Of a stretch of DNA of 23,456 nt, positions 16,528 through 23,456 are shown one piece after another. The notes beneath the pieces were generated by a model that did not search any database, had not been told where the DNA came from, and worked only from the letters and a program-made list of their open reading frames with translations. Both the position numbers and the translations under genes were made by a program. Every line of letters starts with the position of its first letter. Position 1 is the stretch's first letter. The DNA comes from JBDRZD01 sp964623395 (lineage in GTDB: Bacteria > Hydrothermota > Hydrothermia > Hydrothermales > Hydrothermaceae). The DNA is taken from positions 1 to 23,456 of the forward strand of contig CAZUSI010000017.1 of NCBI GenBank assembly GCA_964623395.1. The letters run 5' to 3'.

Positions 16528-19500
16528 TTATATTGTTTCAATTTCAATATCAAGGCAGAGCCCTCTTAATTCATTTAAAAGAACATCAAAAGATACGGGT
16601 AAAGAGGGCTCCGGTGGCTCTTCTCCTCTTATTATTGCCTGATACAACCTATTTCTTCCTCTAACATCATCGGATTTTACTGTTAAAATTTCCTGCAATG
16701 TATAGGCAGCTCCATAACCTTCAAGTGCCCATACCTCCATTTCTCCAAATCTCTGTCCTCCAAATCTTGCTTTTCCGCCAAGTGGTTGTTGTGTAATAAG
16801 TGAATAAGGACCAACGGCTCTTGCATGGATTTTGTCTTCAACCATATGAACCAATTTCATCATATATATATAACCAACTGTTGCTTCATTATCTAAGTAT
16901 TCTCCTGTCCTTCCATCTCTTAACCTTACTCTTCCATTAGGTGGAAGTCCTGCCTCTTTTAATTCCCTTTGAATTTCTTCAAGGGTAAATCCTTCAAATA
17001 CAGGGCAGGCATAATATCTTCCAAGCTTTTTACCTGCCCATCCAAGAAGTGTTTCAAGTATTTGCCCTATATTCATCCTTGAAGGAACCCCAAGAGGATT
17101 TAATACAATATCAACAGGCGTTCCATCATCAAGGAAGGGCATATCTTCTAAGGGTGCAATTTTTGCTATTACTCCTTTATTACCATGTCTTCCTGCAAGT
17201 TTATCTCCAACTTCTATTTTTCTCTTTTGAGCAATATAAACTTTTATTAGCATATTAACTCCGTGAGGCAATTCGTCCCCCAGTTCTATTTCTTTTCTCT
17301 TTGTTTTCAATTCATTCAAAAGTTTTTCTCTTCTTTCCTTTGCTTCTGCAAGATATTTTCTCAAAATTTCCTCAGTTTTTTTATCTTCTATAAATCCTTC
17401 TGGAAGTTCCATAGAAATTAAATCCTTTTCAAAAAATTCTTCACTAAATTTGCTCCCTTTTTTAATCATTATTTTCCCTTTATAACTTTTAATACTTTTT
17501 TCTGCTTTTTTCCCCAAAAGTTTTTCTTTGAATACGGATTTTATACTCTTTTCAATTTCCCTCAATTCATATTCAATCCTATTTTCAAGTTGCATTATTC
17601 TTTTTCTAATTATCTTTTTTGCTAATGGAATTGTCTCAACATTTTTAGTAAGAATTTCAACATCAACAACTATTCCACTGACACCAGGAGGGACCCTTAA
17701 CGATGTATCCTTTACATCCTTTGCCTTTTCAGCAAATATTGCTTTTAATAGCCTTTCTTCAGGAGTTAATTCTCTTTCTCCCCTTGGAGTAATTTTCCCA
17801 ACAAGAATATCGTCAGGATGTACTTCTGCTCCAATTCTAACAATTCCATCCTCATCAAGATGTTTAAGCATGTCCTCAGGCACATTTGGAATATCTCTTG
17901 TTATCTCTTCCGGTCCCAACTTTGTTTCTCTTACGGATACTTCCAGTTCTTTTATATGAATTGATGTAAAAACATCATCTTTTACAAGTCTTTCACTTAT
18001 TACAATTGCATCCTCAAAGTTATATCCATACCAGGGGATAAAGGCAACAAGTAAATTCTTACCTAAGGAGATTTCTCCCTCGTATGTTGCTGAATTGTCT
18101 GCTATCACTTCTCCTTCTTTAACTCTATCTTTGGGCTTTACAATTGGGAATTGATGTAAAATTGTTTCCTGGTTTGTCTTTTTAAATTTGATTAATTTAT
18201 ATTCATCAAGGTCTTCACCTATTAATTTTTTTTCAGCTTCATCAGGTCTTATTACAATTCTCTCAGCATCTACTTCAATTACGGTTCCACTTCTTTTTGC
18301 AATCACAACTGTCCCTGTGTCTATTGCCACTTTCTTTTCCATACCTGTTCCTACAATGGGTGGTTCAGGAACTAAAAGAGGAACTGCTTGTCTTTGCATA
18401 TTTGAACCCATAAGAGCCCTGTTTGCATCATCATGTTCAAGAAACGGTATTAATGAGGTTGAAGGAGAGACAATTTGTCTTGGTGAAACATCAATGTATT
18501 CTACTTCTTCCCTTTTAACAATAGGATATGTTCCTTTATATCTTACAGAAACAAAACTTGGAATTATCTTACCTTCTTCATCACATGGAGTGTCAGCAGG
18601 TGCTACTTTAAACTCATCTTCCTCAACAGGTGTCAAATATTCTATTTTATTTGTGACTTTACCATTTATTACCTTTCTAAAAGGTGTTATTATAAATCCC
18701 ATATCATCTATTTGAGCATAAGTAGTTAAACTTGTTATAAGACCTATATTTTGTCCCTCAGGTGTTTCTATTGGACATAACCTTCCATAATGGGAAGGAT
18801 GAACATCTCTTACTTCAAAACCTGCTGTTTCTTTTGTAAGCCCACCAGGACCCATTGCAGATAATCTTCTTTTATGAGTAAGCTCTGAAAGAGGGTTTGT
18901 TTGTTCAAGAAATTGTGATAATCTATTTACTGTGAAAAAGGAAAGTATTGTTGAAGAAATAACTTTTGGATTAATAAGATGATGAGGTAAAAGTTTCTCT
19001 TCTCTTTCTAAAAGCATTTTCTCCTTTATATTTTTTGAAAGTCTTGTAAGTGCCAATTTAAATTGTGCTCCAAGAAGCTCTCCAACCCTTCTAACCCTTC
19101 TATTTCCAAGATGATCTATATCATCTAATGTTTCTTCTCCAAGATAAAGTTTTAAAGTTCTCCTTATTATTTCCTCAAGGTCCCTTAAAGTCAATTCTTT
19201 TTTATCTTCTGGAATATCAAGACCCAATCTTGCATTTAACTTATATCTACCAACATCACCCATTTCCATTTTTGTTTTTGAAAAAAGGACCTCATTAATA
19301 TAAAATCTTGCTTCTTCTTCTGATTTTGGAGGAATAAACCTTATTATTCTATATATTGAAGCTAAAGCATCTGATTCTGTTTTCATCCTATCATGTCTTA
19401 TTGTGGTTAAAATTACATCAATTCCTGGTGTATCAATTCCATAAACTTCGATTTCTTTTATTTTATTCTCTTTAAGTTTTTCTATTGCATCTTCATCTAA

Positions 19501-20265
19501 AAGAACACCTGTATCAATTATTTCTTCTCCTGTTTCCGGAATAATTGCTTCTGAAGCAGTATAGTAAATATCAGGTTCAATTTCAGAGACCTTGATTTTA
19601 ATTGGTTTACCAAAGAAAAATTTGAGTATATCTTTGTTTGTTCTGTATCCTAAAACCCTTAATAATCTTGAAACTGGGAACCTTCTTCTTTTTAAAAATG
19701 TGACTCCAAATATTTTTTGAGCATCTATTGAAAATTCAACCCATGGACCTCTATAAGGGACCAAAAGTGAAATATATCTTGTTGTATCACCCTTTTCTTC
19801 AATATCAAAATAAATACCCGGAGAGCGATGCAATTGATTCACTATTACTCTTTCAACTCCATTTACTATGAATGTTCCCCTTTCTGTCATAAAAGGAAGA
19901 TCACAAAGATATACTTCTTCTTCTATAGGAGTTCCAACTTTCTCTCCTGTATCAGGATTTTTCTCAATTAATCTTAGTGTAACAAATACAGGCACTGAGT
20001 AGGTCAAATTTTTTCTTTGACAGGTTTCAGGGTCATATTTTGGTTCACCAACTCTATAACTTATATATTCAAGAACAAATCTTTTATGTATATCTTCAAC
20101 AGGAAATGTTTCTTTTAAAAGAGCATGAAGCCCTTCATTTTCTAATTCTTTCCCCTCCTTTAATCTATCCAGTTGTAAAAAATTTCTAAATGACTGAAGT
20201 TGCACCTGTAAAAGGTTTGGCATTTCTACTAACTCTTTTTTATAACCTATTCTTTTAATGGGCAT
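16528..20265 (-). CDS. rpoB: DNA-directed RNA polymerase subunit beta
   Basis: The beta subunit, 1245 residues, forming the other half of the catalytic cleft. The rifampicin pocket is clear: LSQFLEQTNPLSELTHKRR and SAMGPGGLT, at about 449-475. The position equivalent to E. coli D516 is Glu (E454), while H526 and S531 equivalents are kept (H464, S469). GYNFEDAIVIS and GRHGNKGVI, which carry active-centre residues, are intact, as is the C-terminal region that contacts RpoC (GGKARFGGQRFGEMEVWALE). AGGAGGT lies just before the ATG, 52 bases after rplL, the largest spacer inside this operon. No strong hairpin is seen in that spacer. Confidence 0.99.
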   Translation of the reverse strand: MPIKRIGYKKELVEMPNLLQVQLQSFRNFLQLDRLKEGKELENEGLHALLKETFPVEDIHKRFVLEYISYRVGEPKYDPETCQRKNLTYSVPVFVTLRLIEKNPDTGEKVGTPIEEEVYLCDLPFMTERGTFIVNGVERVIVNQLHRSPGIYFDIEEKGDTTRYISLLVPYRGPWVEFSIDAQKIFGVTFLKRRRFPVSRLLRVLGYRTNKDILKFFFGKPIKIKVSEIEPDIYYTASEAIIPETGEEIIDTGVLLDEDAIEKLKENKIKEIEVYGIDTPGIDVILTTIRHDRMKTESDALASIYRIIRFIPPKSEEEARFYINEVLFSKTKMEMGDVGRYKLNARLGLDIPEDKKELTLRDLEEIIRRTLKLYLGEETLDDIDHLGNRRVRRVGELLGAQFKLALTRLSKNIKEKMLLEREEKLLPHHLINPKVISSTILSFFTVNRLSQFLEQTNPLSELTHKRRLSAMGPGGLTKETAGFEVRDVHPSHYGRLCPIETPEGQNIGLITSLTTYAQIDDMGFIITPFRKVINGKVTNKIEYLTPVEEDEFKVAPADTPCDEEGKIIPSFVSVRYKGTYPIVKREEVEYIDVSPRQIVSPSTSLIPFLEHDDANRALMGSNMQRQAVPLLVPEPPIVGTGMEKKVAIDTGTVVIAKRSGTVIEVDAERIVIRPDEAEKKLIGEDLDEYKLIKFKKTNQETILHQFPIVKPKDRVKEGEVIADNSATYEGEISLGKNLLVAFIPWYGYNFEDAIVISERLVKDDVFTSIHIKELEVSVRETKLGPEEITRDIPNVPEDMLKHLDEDGIVRIGAEVHPDDILVGKITPRGERELTPEERLLKAIFAEKAKDVKDTSLRVPPGVSGIVVDVEILTKNVETIPLAKKIIRKRIMQLENRIEYELREIEKSIKSVFKEKLLGKKAEKSIKSYKGKIMIKKGSKFSEEFFEKDLISMELPEGFIEDKKTEEILRKYLAEAKERREKLLNELKTKRKEIELGDELPHGVNMLIKVYIAQKRKIEVGDKLAGRHGNKGVIAKIAPLEDMPFLDDGTPVDIVLNPLGVPSRMNIGQILETLLGWAGKKLGRYYACPVFEGFTLEEIQRELKEAGLPPNGRVRLRDGRTGEYLDNEATVGYIYMMKLVHMVEDKIHARAVGPYSLITQQPLGGKARFGGQRFGEMEVWALEGYGAAYTLQEILTVKSDDVRGRNRLYQAIIRGEEPPEPSLPVSFDVLLNELRGLCLDIEIETI

Positions 20266-20317
20266 AACTTACCTCCTATATATTTTGAATTTAAAATTTT
20301 TTACTTTTCAACACCTT

Positions 20318-20704
20318 TTATTTAATTTCTACCTTTGCACCAAGAGCTTCAAGAGCTTGTTTAATTTTTTGGGCCTCTTCTTTTGAGACGCCATGTTTTA
20401 CTACTTGAGGAGTTGAACTAATTAAATCTTTTGCCTCTTTTAATCCAAGTCCTGTAATTGTTCTAATTTCTTTTAAAACAGGTATTTTCTTTTCACCTGC
20501 ATCTACTAAGATAACATCAAATTCTGTTTTTTCTTCAACTTCTGCAGGTGCTCCTCCTGCTCCTGCAACAGGAGCACTAACCACTGGAATCTGGGCTGAT
20601 ACTCCAAATTTTTCTTCAAGTTTTTTTACAAGTTCTGCAAGTTCTATAACGGTGAGAGATTCAATTCCCTCTATAATTGTATCTATTTTACTTTTTTCTG
20701 CCAT
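20318..20704 (-). CDS. rplL: 50S ribosomal protein L7/L12
   Basis: The stalk protein that recruits translation GTPases, 128 residues. It has the N-terminal dimerisation domain (IIEGIESLTVIELAELVKKL), an Ala/Pro/Gly-rich flexible hinge (about 41-55) and the conserved C-terminal domain (FDVILVDAGEKKI, IRTITGLGLKEAKDL, ALEALGAKVEIK). AGGAGG lies upstream of the ATG, 15 bases after rplJ. It pairs with L10, encoded just before it. Confidence 0.98.
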   Translation of the reverse strand: MAEKSKIDTIIEGIESLTVIELAELVKKLEEKFGVSAQIPVVSAPVAGAGGAPAEVEEKTEFDVILVDAGEKKIPVLKEIRTITGLGLKEAKDLISSTPQVVKHGVSKEEAQKIKQALEALGAKVEIK

Positions 20705-20719
20705 TTTAAAATCCTCCTT

Positions 20720-21241
20720 TTATAAATTTTTATTTTTCTCTATATTTTTTAAAACAATTAAAAGTTTTAATAAAATTCCTTTTAATCTCATCACTGTGTT
20801 TAAAATTGGCGAGTTTAAAAGAATGAGTGTCTTTGCTCTTAACTCTTTCAAAGATGGCAACTTTGCTATATTTATAATTTCTTCCTTTCTATAAATTCCA
20901 ATTCCTATTATCATTCCTCCTTTTAATTCTCCTTTTTTAATTTCTCTTATATATTCATAAACTTCTTTAAGGGGTTCAACAGGGTCATCATAGGCTAAAA
21001 TAACTGCATTTTGTCCTGTTAAAAATTCTTCCGGAAAACTTAATCCTGCTTTTTTTAAAGCAATTTTAAAAATTCTATTATTTACCACCTTTAAAAGTCC
21101 CTTTTTTTTCTTAATTTTTCTCCTCAATTCTGTAATTTCAGGAACATTAAGTCTTGAGAAATCCATTAAATATAATGCTTTAGCTCCCCTTAAAATTTCT
21201 TCAATTTCTGAAACTTTTTTAGTTTTTAAAAGAGAAGGCAT
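20720..21241 (-). CDS. rplJ: 50S ribosomal protein L10
   Basis: The stalk base protein, 173 residues, which binds 23S rRNA and anchors L7/L12 dimers. The N-terminus (KTKKVSEIEEILRGAKALYLMDFSRLNVPEITELRRKIKK) and the motif VVNNRIFKIALKKAG are typical, and the C-terminal helix carries the L7/L12 docking site. Its ATG overlaps the rplA stop by one base (TAATG), so there is no intergenic leader before it. The extended L10-binding leader known from E. coli would have to lie inside rplA, if it exists. Confidence 0.96.
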   Translation of the reverse strand: MPSLLKTKKVSEIEEILRGAKALYLMDFSRLNVPEITELRRKIKKKKGLLKVVNNRIFKIALKKAGLSFPEEFLTGQNAVILAYDDPVEPLKEVYEYIREIKKGELKGGMIIGIGIYRKEEIINIAKLPSLKELRAKTLILLNSPILNTVMRLKGILLKLLIVLKNIEKNKNL

Positions 21242-21957
21242 TATTTTTTCCTTTCTCGTAATTTTTCAAAAACATTATTTATATCAATCTTTATTCCGGG
21301 TCCCATTGTTGAAGAAACTACTATTTTTTGAATATAAGTTCCTTTAAAAGATGCAGGTCTTGAATTCTGAACTTCTTCAATTAATGTTAAGAAGTTCTCG
21401 GTAAGATGTTCTTCAGGAAAAGATGCTTTTCCTATTCCCACATGTAAATTACCTGTTTTATCAACACGGAATTCTATTCTCCCTTTTTTAAGTTCATTTA
21501 CAACTCTTCCAACTTCCTTTGTAACAGTTCCTGTCTTTGGTGAAGGCATAAGTCCTCTTGGTCCAAGAATTTTACCAAGTTTTGAGACCTCCGGCATTGT
21601 TTCAGGAGTAGCAACAACATAATCAAAATCAGTCCATCCTGATTTTATTTTCTCTATTAAATCCATAAATCCAACATAATCAGCCCCTGCCTCCTTTGCT
21701 TCTTTCTCTTCATCCCCTCTTGTAAATACTAAGACCCTTACCTTTTTCCCTGTTCCATAAGGTAAAATTGCTGTTCCCCTAACCATCTGATCAGCCTTTC
21801 TTGGGTCAACACCAAGTTTTATACTCACTTCAATAGTTTCATCAAATTTTGCATTTGCTGTTTCTTTTACAAGTTTTATTGCTTCTTCCAATTTATATAA
21901 TTTATTTTTATCAACTTTTTCAAGTAAACTTAAATATCTCTTTGAATGTTTTCCCAT
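21241..21957 (-). CDS. rplA: 50S ribosomal protein L1
   Basis: The L1 stalk protein, 238 residues, involved in E-site tRNA release; in many bacteria it represses its own operon by binding mRNA. Signature strings are GVDPRKADQMVRGTAILPYG, LGPRGLMPSPKTGTV and GTYIQKIVVSSTMGPGIKID. Length fits the family (225-240). The Shine-Dalgarno lies inside the end of rplK, and the start is one base after the rplK stop. Confidence 0.98.
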   Translation of the reverse strand: MGKHSKRYLSLLEKVDKNKLYKLEEAIKLVKETANAKFDETIEVSIKLGVDPRKADQMVRGTAILPYGTGKKVRVLVFTRGDEEKEAKEAGADYVGFMDLIEKIKSGWTDFDYVVATPETMPEVSKLGKILGPRGLMPSPKTGTVTKEVGRVVNELKKGRIEFRVDKTGNLHVGIGKASFPEEHLTENFLTLIEEVQNSRPASFKGTYIQKIVVSSTMGPGIKIDINNVFEKLRERKK

Positions 21958-21958
21958 T

Positions 21959-22387
21959 TTATTCCTCCACTTCTATTCCCATACTTCTTGCAGTTCCCTC
22001 AATTATTTTTATTGCTGATTCAAGGGATTCAGTATTTAAATCAGGCATTTTAAGTTTTGCAATTTCTTCTATATCCTTTTTTGTAACCTTTCCAACTTTT
22101 ACTCTATTTGGTTCACCAGAACCTTTTGCAAGTCCTGCCTTTTTCTTAAGTAAAACAGAAACAGGTGGTGTTTTTAATACAAATGTAAAGCTCCTATCTT
22201 TATATATTGTAACAACAACTGGAATTATCATTCCTGCTTGATTTTTTGTTGCATCATTGAATGCCTTACAGAATTCCATTATATTTACACCATGCTGACC
22301 AAGCGCAGGTCCAACAGGAGGAGCAGGTGTTGCTCCACCTGCTGGTATTTGAAGTTTTACCTGTGCAACAACTTCTTTTGCTTTCAT
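21959..22387 (-). CDS. rplK: 50S ribosomal protein L11
   Basis: The 142-residue protein of the GTPase-associated centre. The proline-rich PAGGATPAPPVGPALGQHGVNI region (thiopeptide-binding N-terminal domain) and the C-terminal RNA-binding domain (KVGKVTKKDIEEIAKLKM, GTARSMGIEV) are both present. An upstream in-frame ATG at 22444 would add 19 residues overlapping nusG and unlike any L11. The start at 22387 (MKAKEVVAQVKL) gives the normal length and sits one base after the nusG stop, so I chose it. The Shine-Dalgarno is weak, consistent with coupling to nusG. Confidence 0.97.
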   Translation of the reverse strand: MKAKEVVAQVKLQIPAGGATPAPPVGPALGQHGVNIMEFCKAFNDATKNQAGMIIPVVVTIYKDRSFTFVLKTPPVSVLLKKKAGLAKGSGEPNRVKVGKVTKKDIEEIAKLKMPDLNTESLESAIKIIEGTARSMGIEVEE

Positions 22388-22388
22388 T

Positions 22389-22955
22389 TTAATAAATTCT
22401 TTGAACTTGTGTAAAATCAAGGACAACAGGTGTTGTCCTTCCAAATATTGTTACACGAACCTTCAATTTCCCTCTATCAGGATAAACTTCTTCCACAATA
22501 CCTGTAAATTCTGAAAAAGGACCATCAATTATTCTTACACTTTCACCCTCCATAAATGGTGTTTCTGCTTTTTTCTTTTCCTTTTCTTTCTCAATTCTTT
22601 CCAAAATACTCTTAATTTCATTTTCTGAAAGTGTTATTATCTCTTTTTCTTCTAAGGAACTTCCTTTTATAAGTGGTCTTAATGCTCCATAGGACCTAAG
22701 AATTTCCATAATTTCTGCATCAGGAACCATTTCAACAAGTATGTAACCTCTAAAAAGTGGTTTCTCTTTTATTACTCTCTGTTTTTTTCTAATGCTTACA
22801 ACAGTTTCTGTTGGAATTAATATTCTTCCAATTTTATCTTCCAATTTTCTTTCTTTAATAATTGTTTCCATTAATTTTTTTACTTTCCTTTCTTTACCTG
22901 AAAGTGTCCAAAAAACAATCCATTTTTTTTCTTTTTTTTCTTCTTCCACTTTCAT
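22389..22955 (-). CDS. nusG: Transcription termination/antitermination factor NusG
   Basis: NusG binds RNA polymerase, stimulates elongation and couples it to Rho or the ribosome. The 188-residue protein has the NGN domain (about 10-115, with WIVFWTLSGKERKV and PLFRGYILVEM) and a C-terminal KOW domain (about 135-188, GESVRIIDGPFSEFTGIVEEV, VTIFGRTTPVVLDF). The linker (about 112-134) is unusually charged (EKEKEKKK). Its ATG overlaps the secE stop by 4 bases. Confidence 0.98.
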   Translation of the reverse strand: MKVEEEKKEKKWIVFWTLSGKERKVKKLMETIIKERKLEDKIGRILIPTETVVSIRKKQRVIKEKPLFRGYILVEMVPDAEIMEILRSYGALRPLIKGSSLEEKEIITLSENEIKSILERIEKEKEKKKAETPFMEGESVRIIDGPFSEFTGIVEEVYPDRGKLKVRVTIFGRTTPVVLDFTQVQRIY

Positions 22956-23146
22956 TTCAAAAAAATCCCAATTATTCTTGCAATTATAAAATCCAAAAAC
23001 CCAATTAAAAATGCAACAATTAATGAAAATATAATAACTGCAATTGTTGAGCCTATTGTAATATCTCTTGTTGGCCAGCTTGTTCTTTCTACTTCTATTT
23101 TTACTTCATTAAAAAAATTTCTAAAGGAGTTTATTATTTTATTCAT
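22952..23146 (-). CDS. secE: Preprotein translocase subunit SecE
   Basis: The essential SecYEG component in the inner membrane. The 64-residue protein is the short, single-helix form: an amphipathic N-terminus with EVERTSWPTRD, the SecE signature, followed by one membrane helix (about 31-57). Its ATG overlaps the rpmG stop by 4 bases and its stop overlaps the nusG start by 4 bases, the usual secE-nusG order. Confidence 0.97.
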   Translation of the reverse strand: MNKIINSFRNFFNEVKIEVERTSWPTRDITIGSTIAVIIFSLIVAFLIGFLDFIIARIIGIFLK

Positions 23147-23292
23147 TTTGTTTCTTTATGTAAAGTATGTTTTTTACACCATTTACAATATTTTTTCAAA
23201 CTAATCTTTATACTTTTTTTCTCTTTTGATTTTGTTGTAGTATAATTTCTCCTTTTACAAACTTCACATTGCAAATGGACAACTTCTCTCAT
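23143..23292 (-). CDS. rpmG: 50S ribosomal protein L33
   Basis: A 49-residue protein, translated by hand, which matches L33 (MREVVHLQCEVC, RNYTTTKSK, KISLKKYCKWCKKHTLHKETK). It is the zinc-binding (C+) form with two CxxC pairs (C9/C12, C36/C39). The ATG lies 13 bases after the 3' end of tRNA-Trp, with no recognisable Shine-Dalgarno. The order tRNA-Trp, rpmG, secE, nusG is common in bacteria. Confidence 0.96.
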   Translation of the reverse strand: MREVVHLQCEVCKRRNYTTTKSKEKKSIKISLKKYCKWCKKHTLHKETK

Positions 23293-23305
23293 TTTAATAC
23301 AAAAT

Positions 23306-23379
23306 CAGGCCTGGAGGGATTTGAACCCCCAACCATCGGATTTGGAATCCGACGCTCTTCCTGGTTGAGCTACAGGCCT
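23306..23379 (-). tRNA. trnW: tRNA-Trp (anticodon CCA)
   Basis: On the minus strand a full cloverleaf can be drawn. The acceptor stem pairs AGGCCTG with CAGGCCT, the D arm starts GCTC, and the anticodon stem TCGGA/TCCGA closes a 7-base loop TTCCAAA with anticodon CCA. The T arm has the loop GTTCAAATCC. The discriminator base is G73, as expected for bacterial tRNA-Trp. The terminal CCA is not encoded and must be added after transcription. The length is 74 bases. Confidence 0.97.
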
Positions 23380-23409
23380 AATTTTAACCTTTTTAATTTT
23401 AAGTTTTAT

Positions 23410-23439
23410 ATTTTAAGGGTTAAAACATATTTAAGTCAA
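23410..23439 (-). promoter_or_regulatory. Candidate promoter of tRNA-Trp and the rpmG-rpoC operon
   Basis: On the minus strand TTGACT (23434-23439, five of six matches to the -35 consensus) is followed after 18 bases by TAAAAT (23410-23415). It lies about 30 bases before the tRNA 5' end, which is a sensible distance. It could instead be an internal promoter if genes beyond the window edge are cotranscribed. Confidence 0.5.
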
Positions 23440-23456
23440 GTGCTTGTATAATTCCA

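Noticed and set aside
17528..18715. Plus-strand open frames of 143 and 175 codons opposite rpoB
   Set aside because: They are antisense to intact rpoB, with low-complexity Ser/Thr/Ile composition and no start signal; they are shadows of the real gene.
20266..20317. Attenuator or terminator in the rplL-rpoB spacer
   Set aside because: Only a weak AT-rich self-complementary stretch is present, with no GC-containing stem or T tract.
22388..22444. Longer rplK start at 22444
   Set aside because: The extra 19 residues are absent from L11 and overlap the end of nusG; the start at 22387 gives the normal N-terminus and length.
23269..23451. Plus-strand open frame of 60 codons at the right edge
   Set aside because: It runs straight across the antisense strand of tRNA-Trp and has no coding features.
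1..23456. CRISPR arrays, insertion sequences, prophage or defence genes
   Set aside because: No spaced direct repeats, transposase or integrase motifs, or inverted terminal repeats were seen; apart from the gap the window is densely packed with chromosomal genes.

Overview
The window is a very AT-rich bacterial contig, with many A/T-ending codons and mostly AGA/AGG arginine codons. It is almost fully coding and contains one 100-base run of N, which marks a scaffold gap. The ribosomal protein and RNA polymerase genes are bacterial. RpoC carries a large insertion in its trigger loop, a trait of Gram-negative lineages. Several proteins look like type IX secretion (T9SS) components or substrates: a PorV-like barrel, a gingipain-type C25 peptidase and C-terminal sorting-like domains. 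Together these suggest an uncultivated member of the Fibrobacterota-Chlorobiota-Bacteroidota (FCB) superphylum or a nearby candidate phylum such as WOR-3/Stahlbacteria or Hydrothermae. This placement is inference from gene content, not a phylogeny.

Left block (1-3298, minus strand). A secreted-looking PHP-domain metallophosphoesterase, a tandem 6-pyruvoyl-tetrahydropterin synthase (PTPS/QueD family) and GTP cyclohydrolase I (folE, running to the window edge) form a tight operon with 4-base and 3-base overlaps. FolE makes dihydroneopterin triphosphate, which is the substrate of PTPS-family enzymes, so the last two genes make biochemical sense together. The PTPS fusion is the most interesting protein here: one half has lost the catalytic Cys and the other half the catalytic His. 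Two short open fragments flank the assembly gap at 3299-3398.

Middle block (3457-10611, plus strand). Four genes are joined by 4-base ATGA overlaps: a PorV-like outer-membrane barrel, an exported sialidase-like repeat protein with a sorting-like tail, a 1461-residue C25 peptidase that resembles the T9SS sortase PorU, and mazG. The mazG 3' end overlaps the 3' end of a convergent flippase gene.

Right block (10580-23456, minus strand). Reading in the direction of transcription: a candidate promoter, tRNA-Trp(CCA), rpmG, secE, nusG, rplK, rplA, rplJ, rplL, rpoB, rpoC, tatA, a zinc-ribbon protein and a polysaccharide flippase. The first part is the classical secE-nusG-rpl-rpo cluster. The last three genes follow with almost no spacing, so they may be cotranscribed with the RNA polymerase genes. 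No gene-free stretch of more than 300 bases exists. The largest non-coding interval is 3212-3456, which includes the gap.
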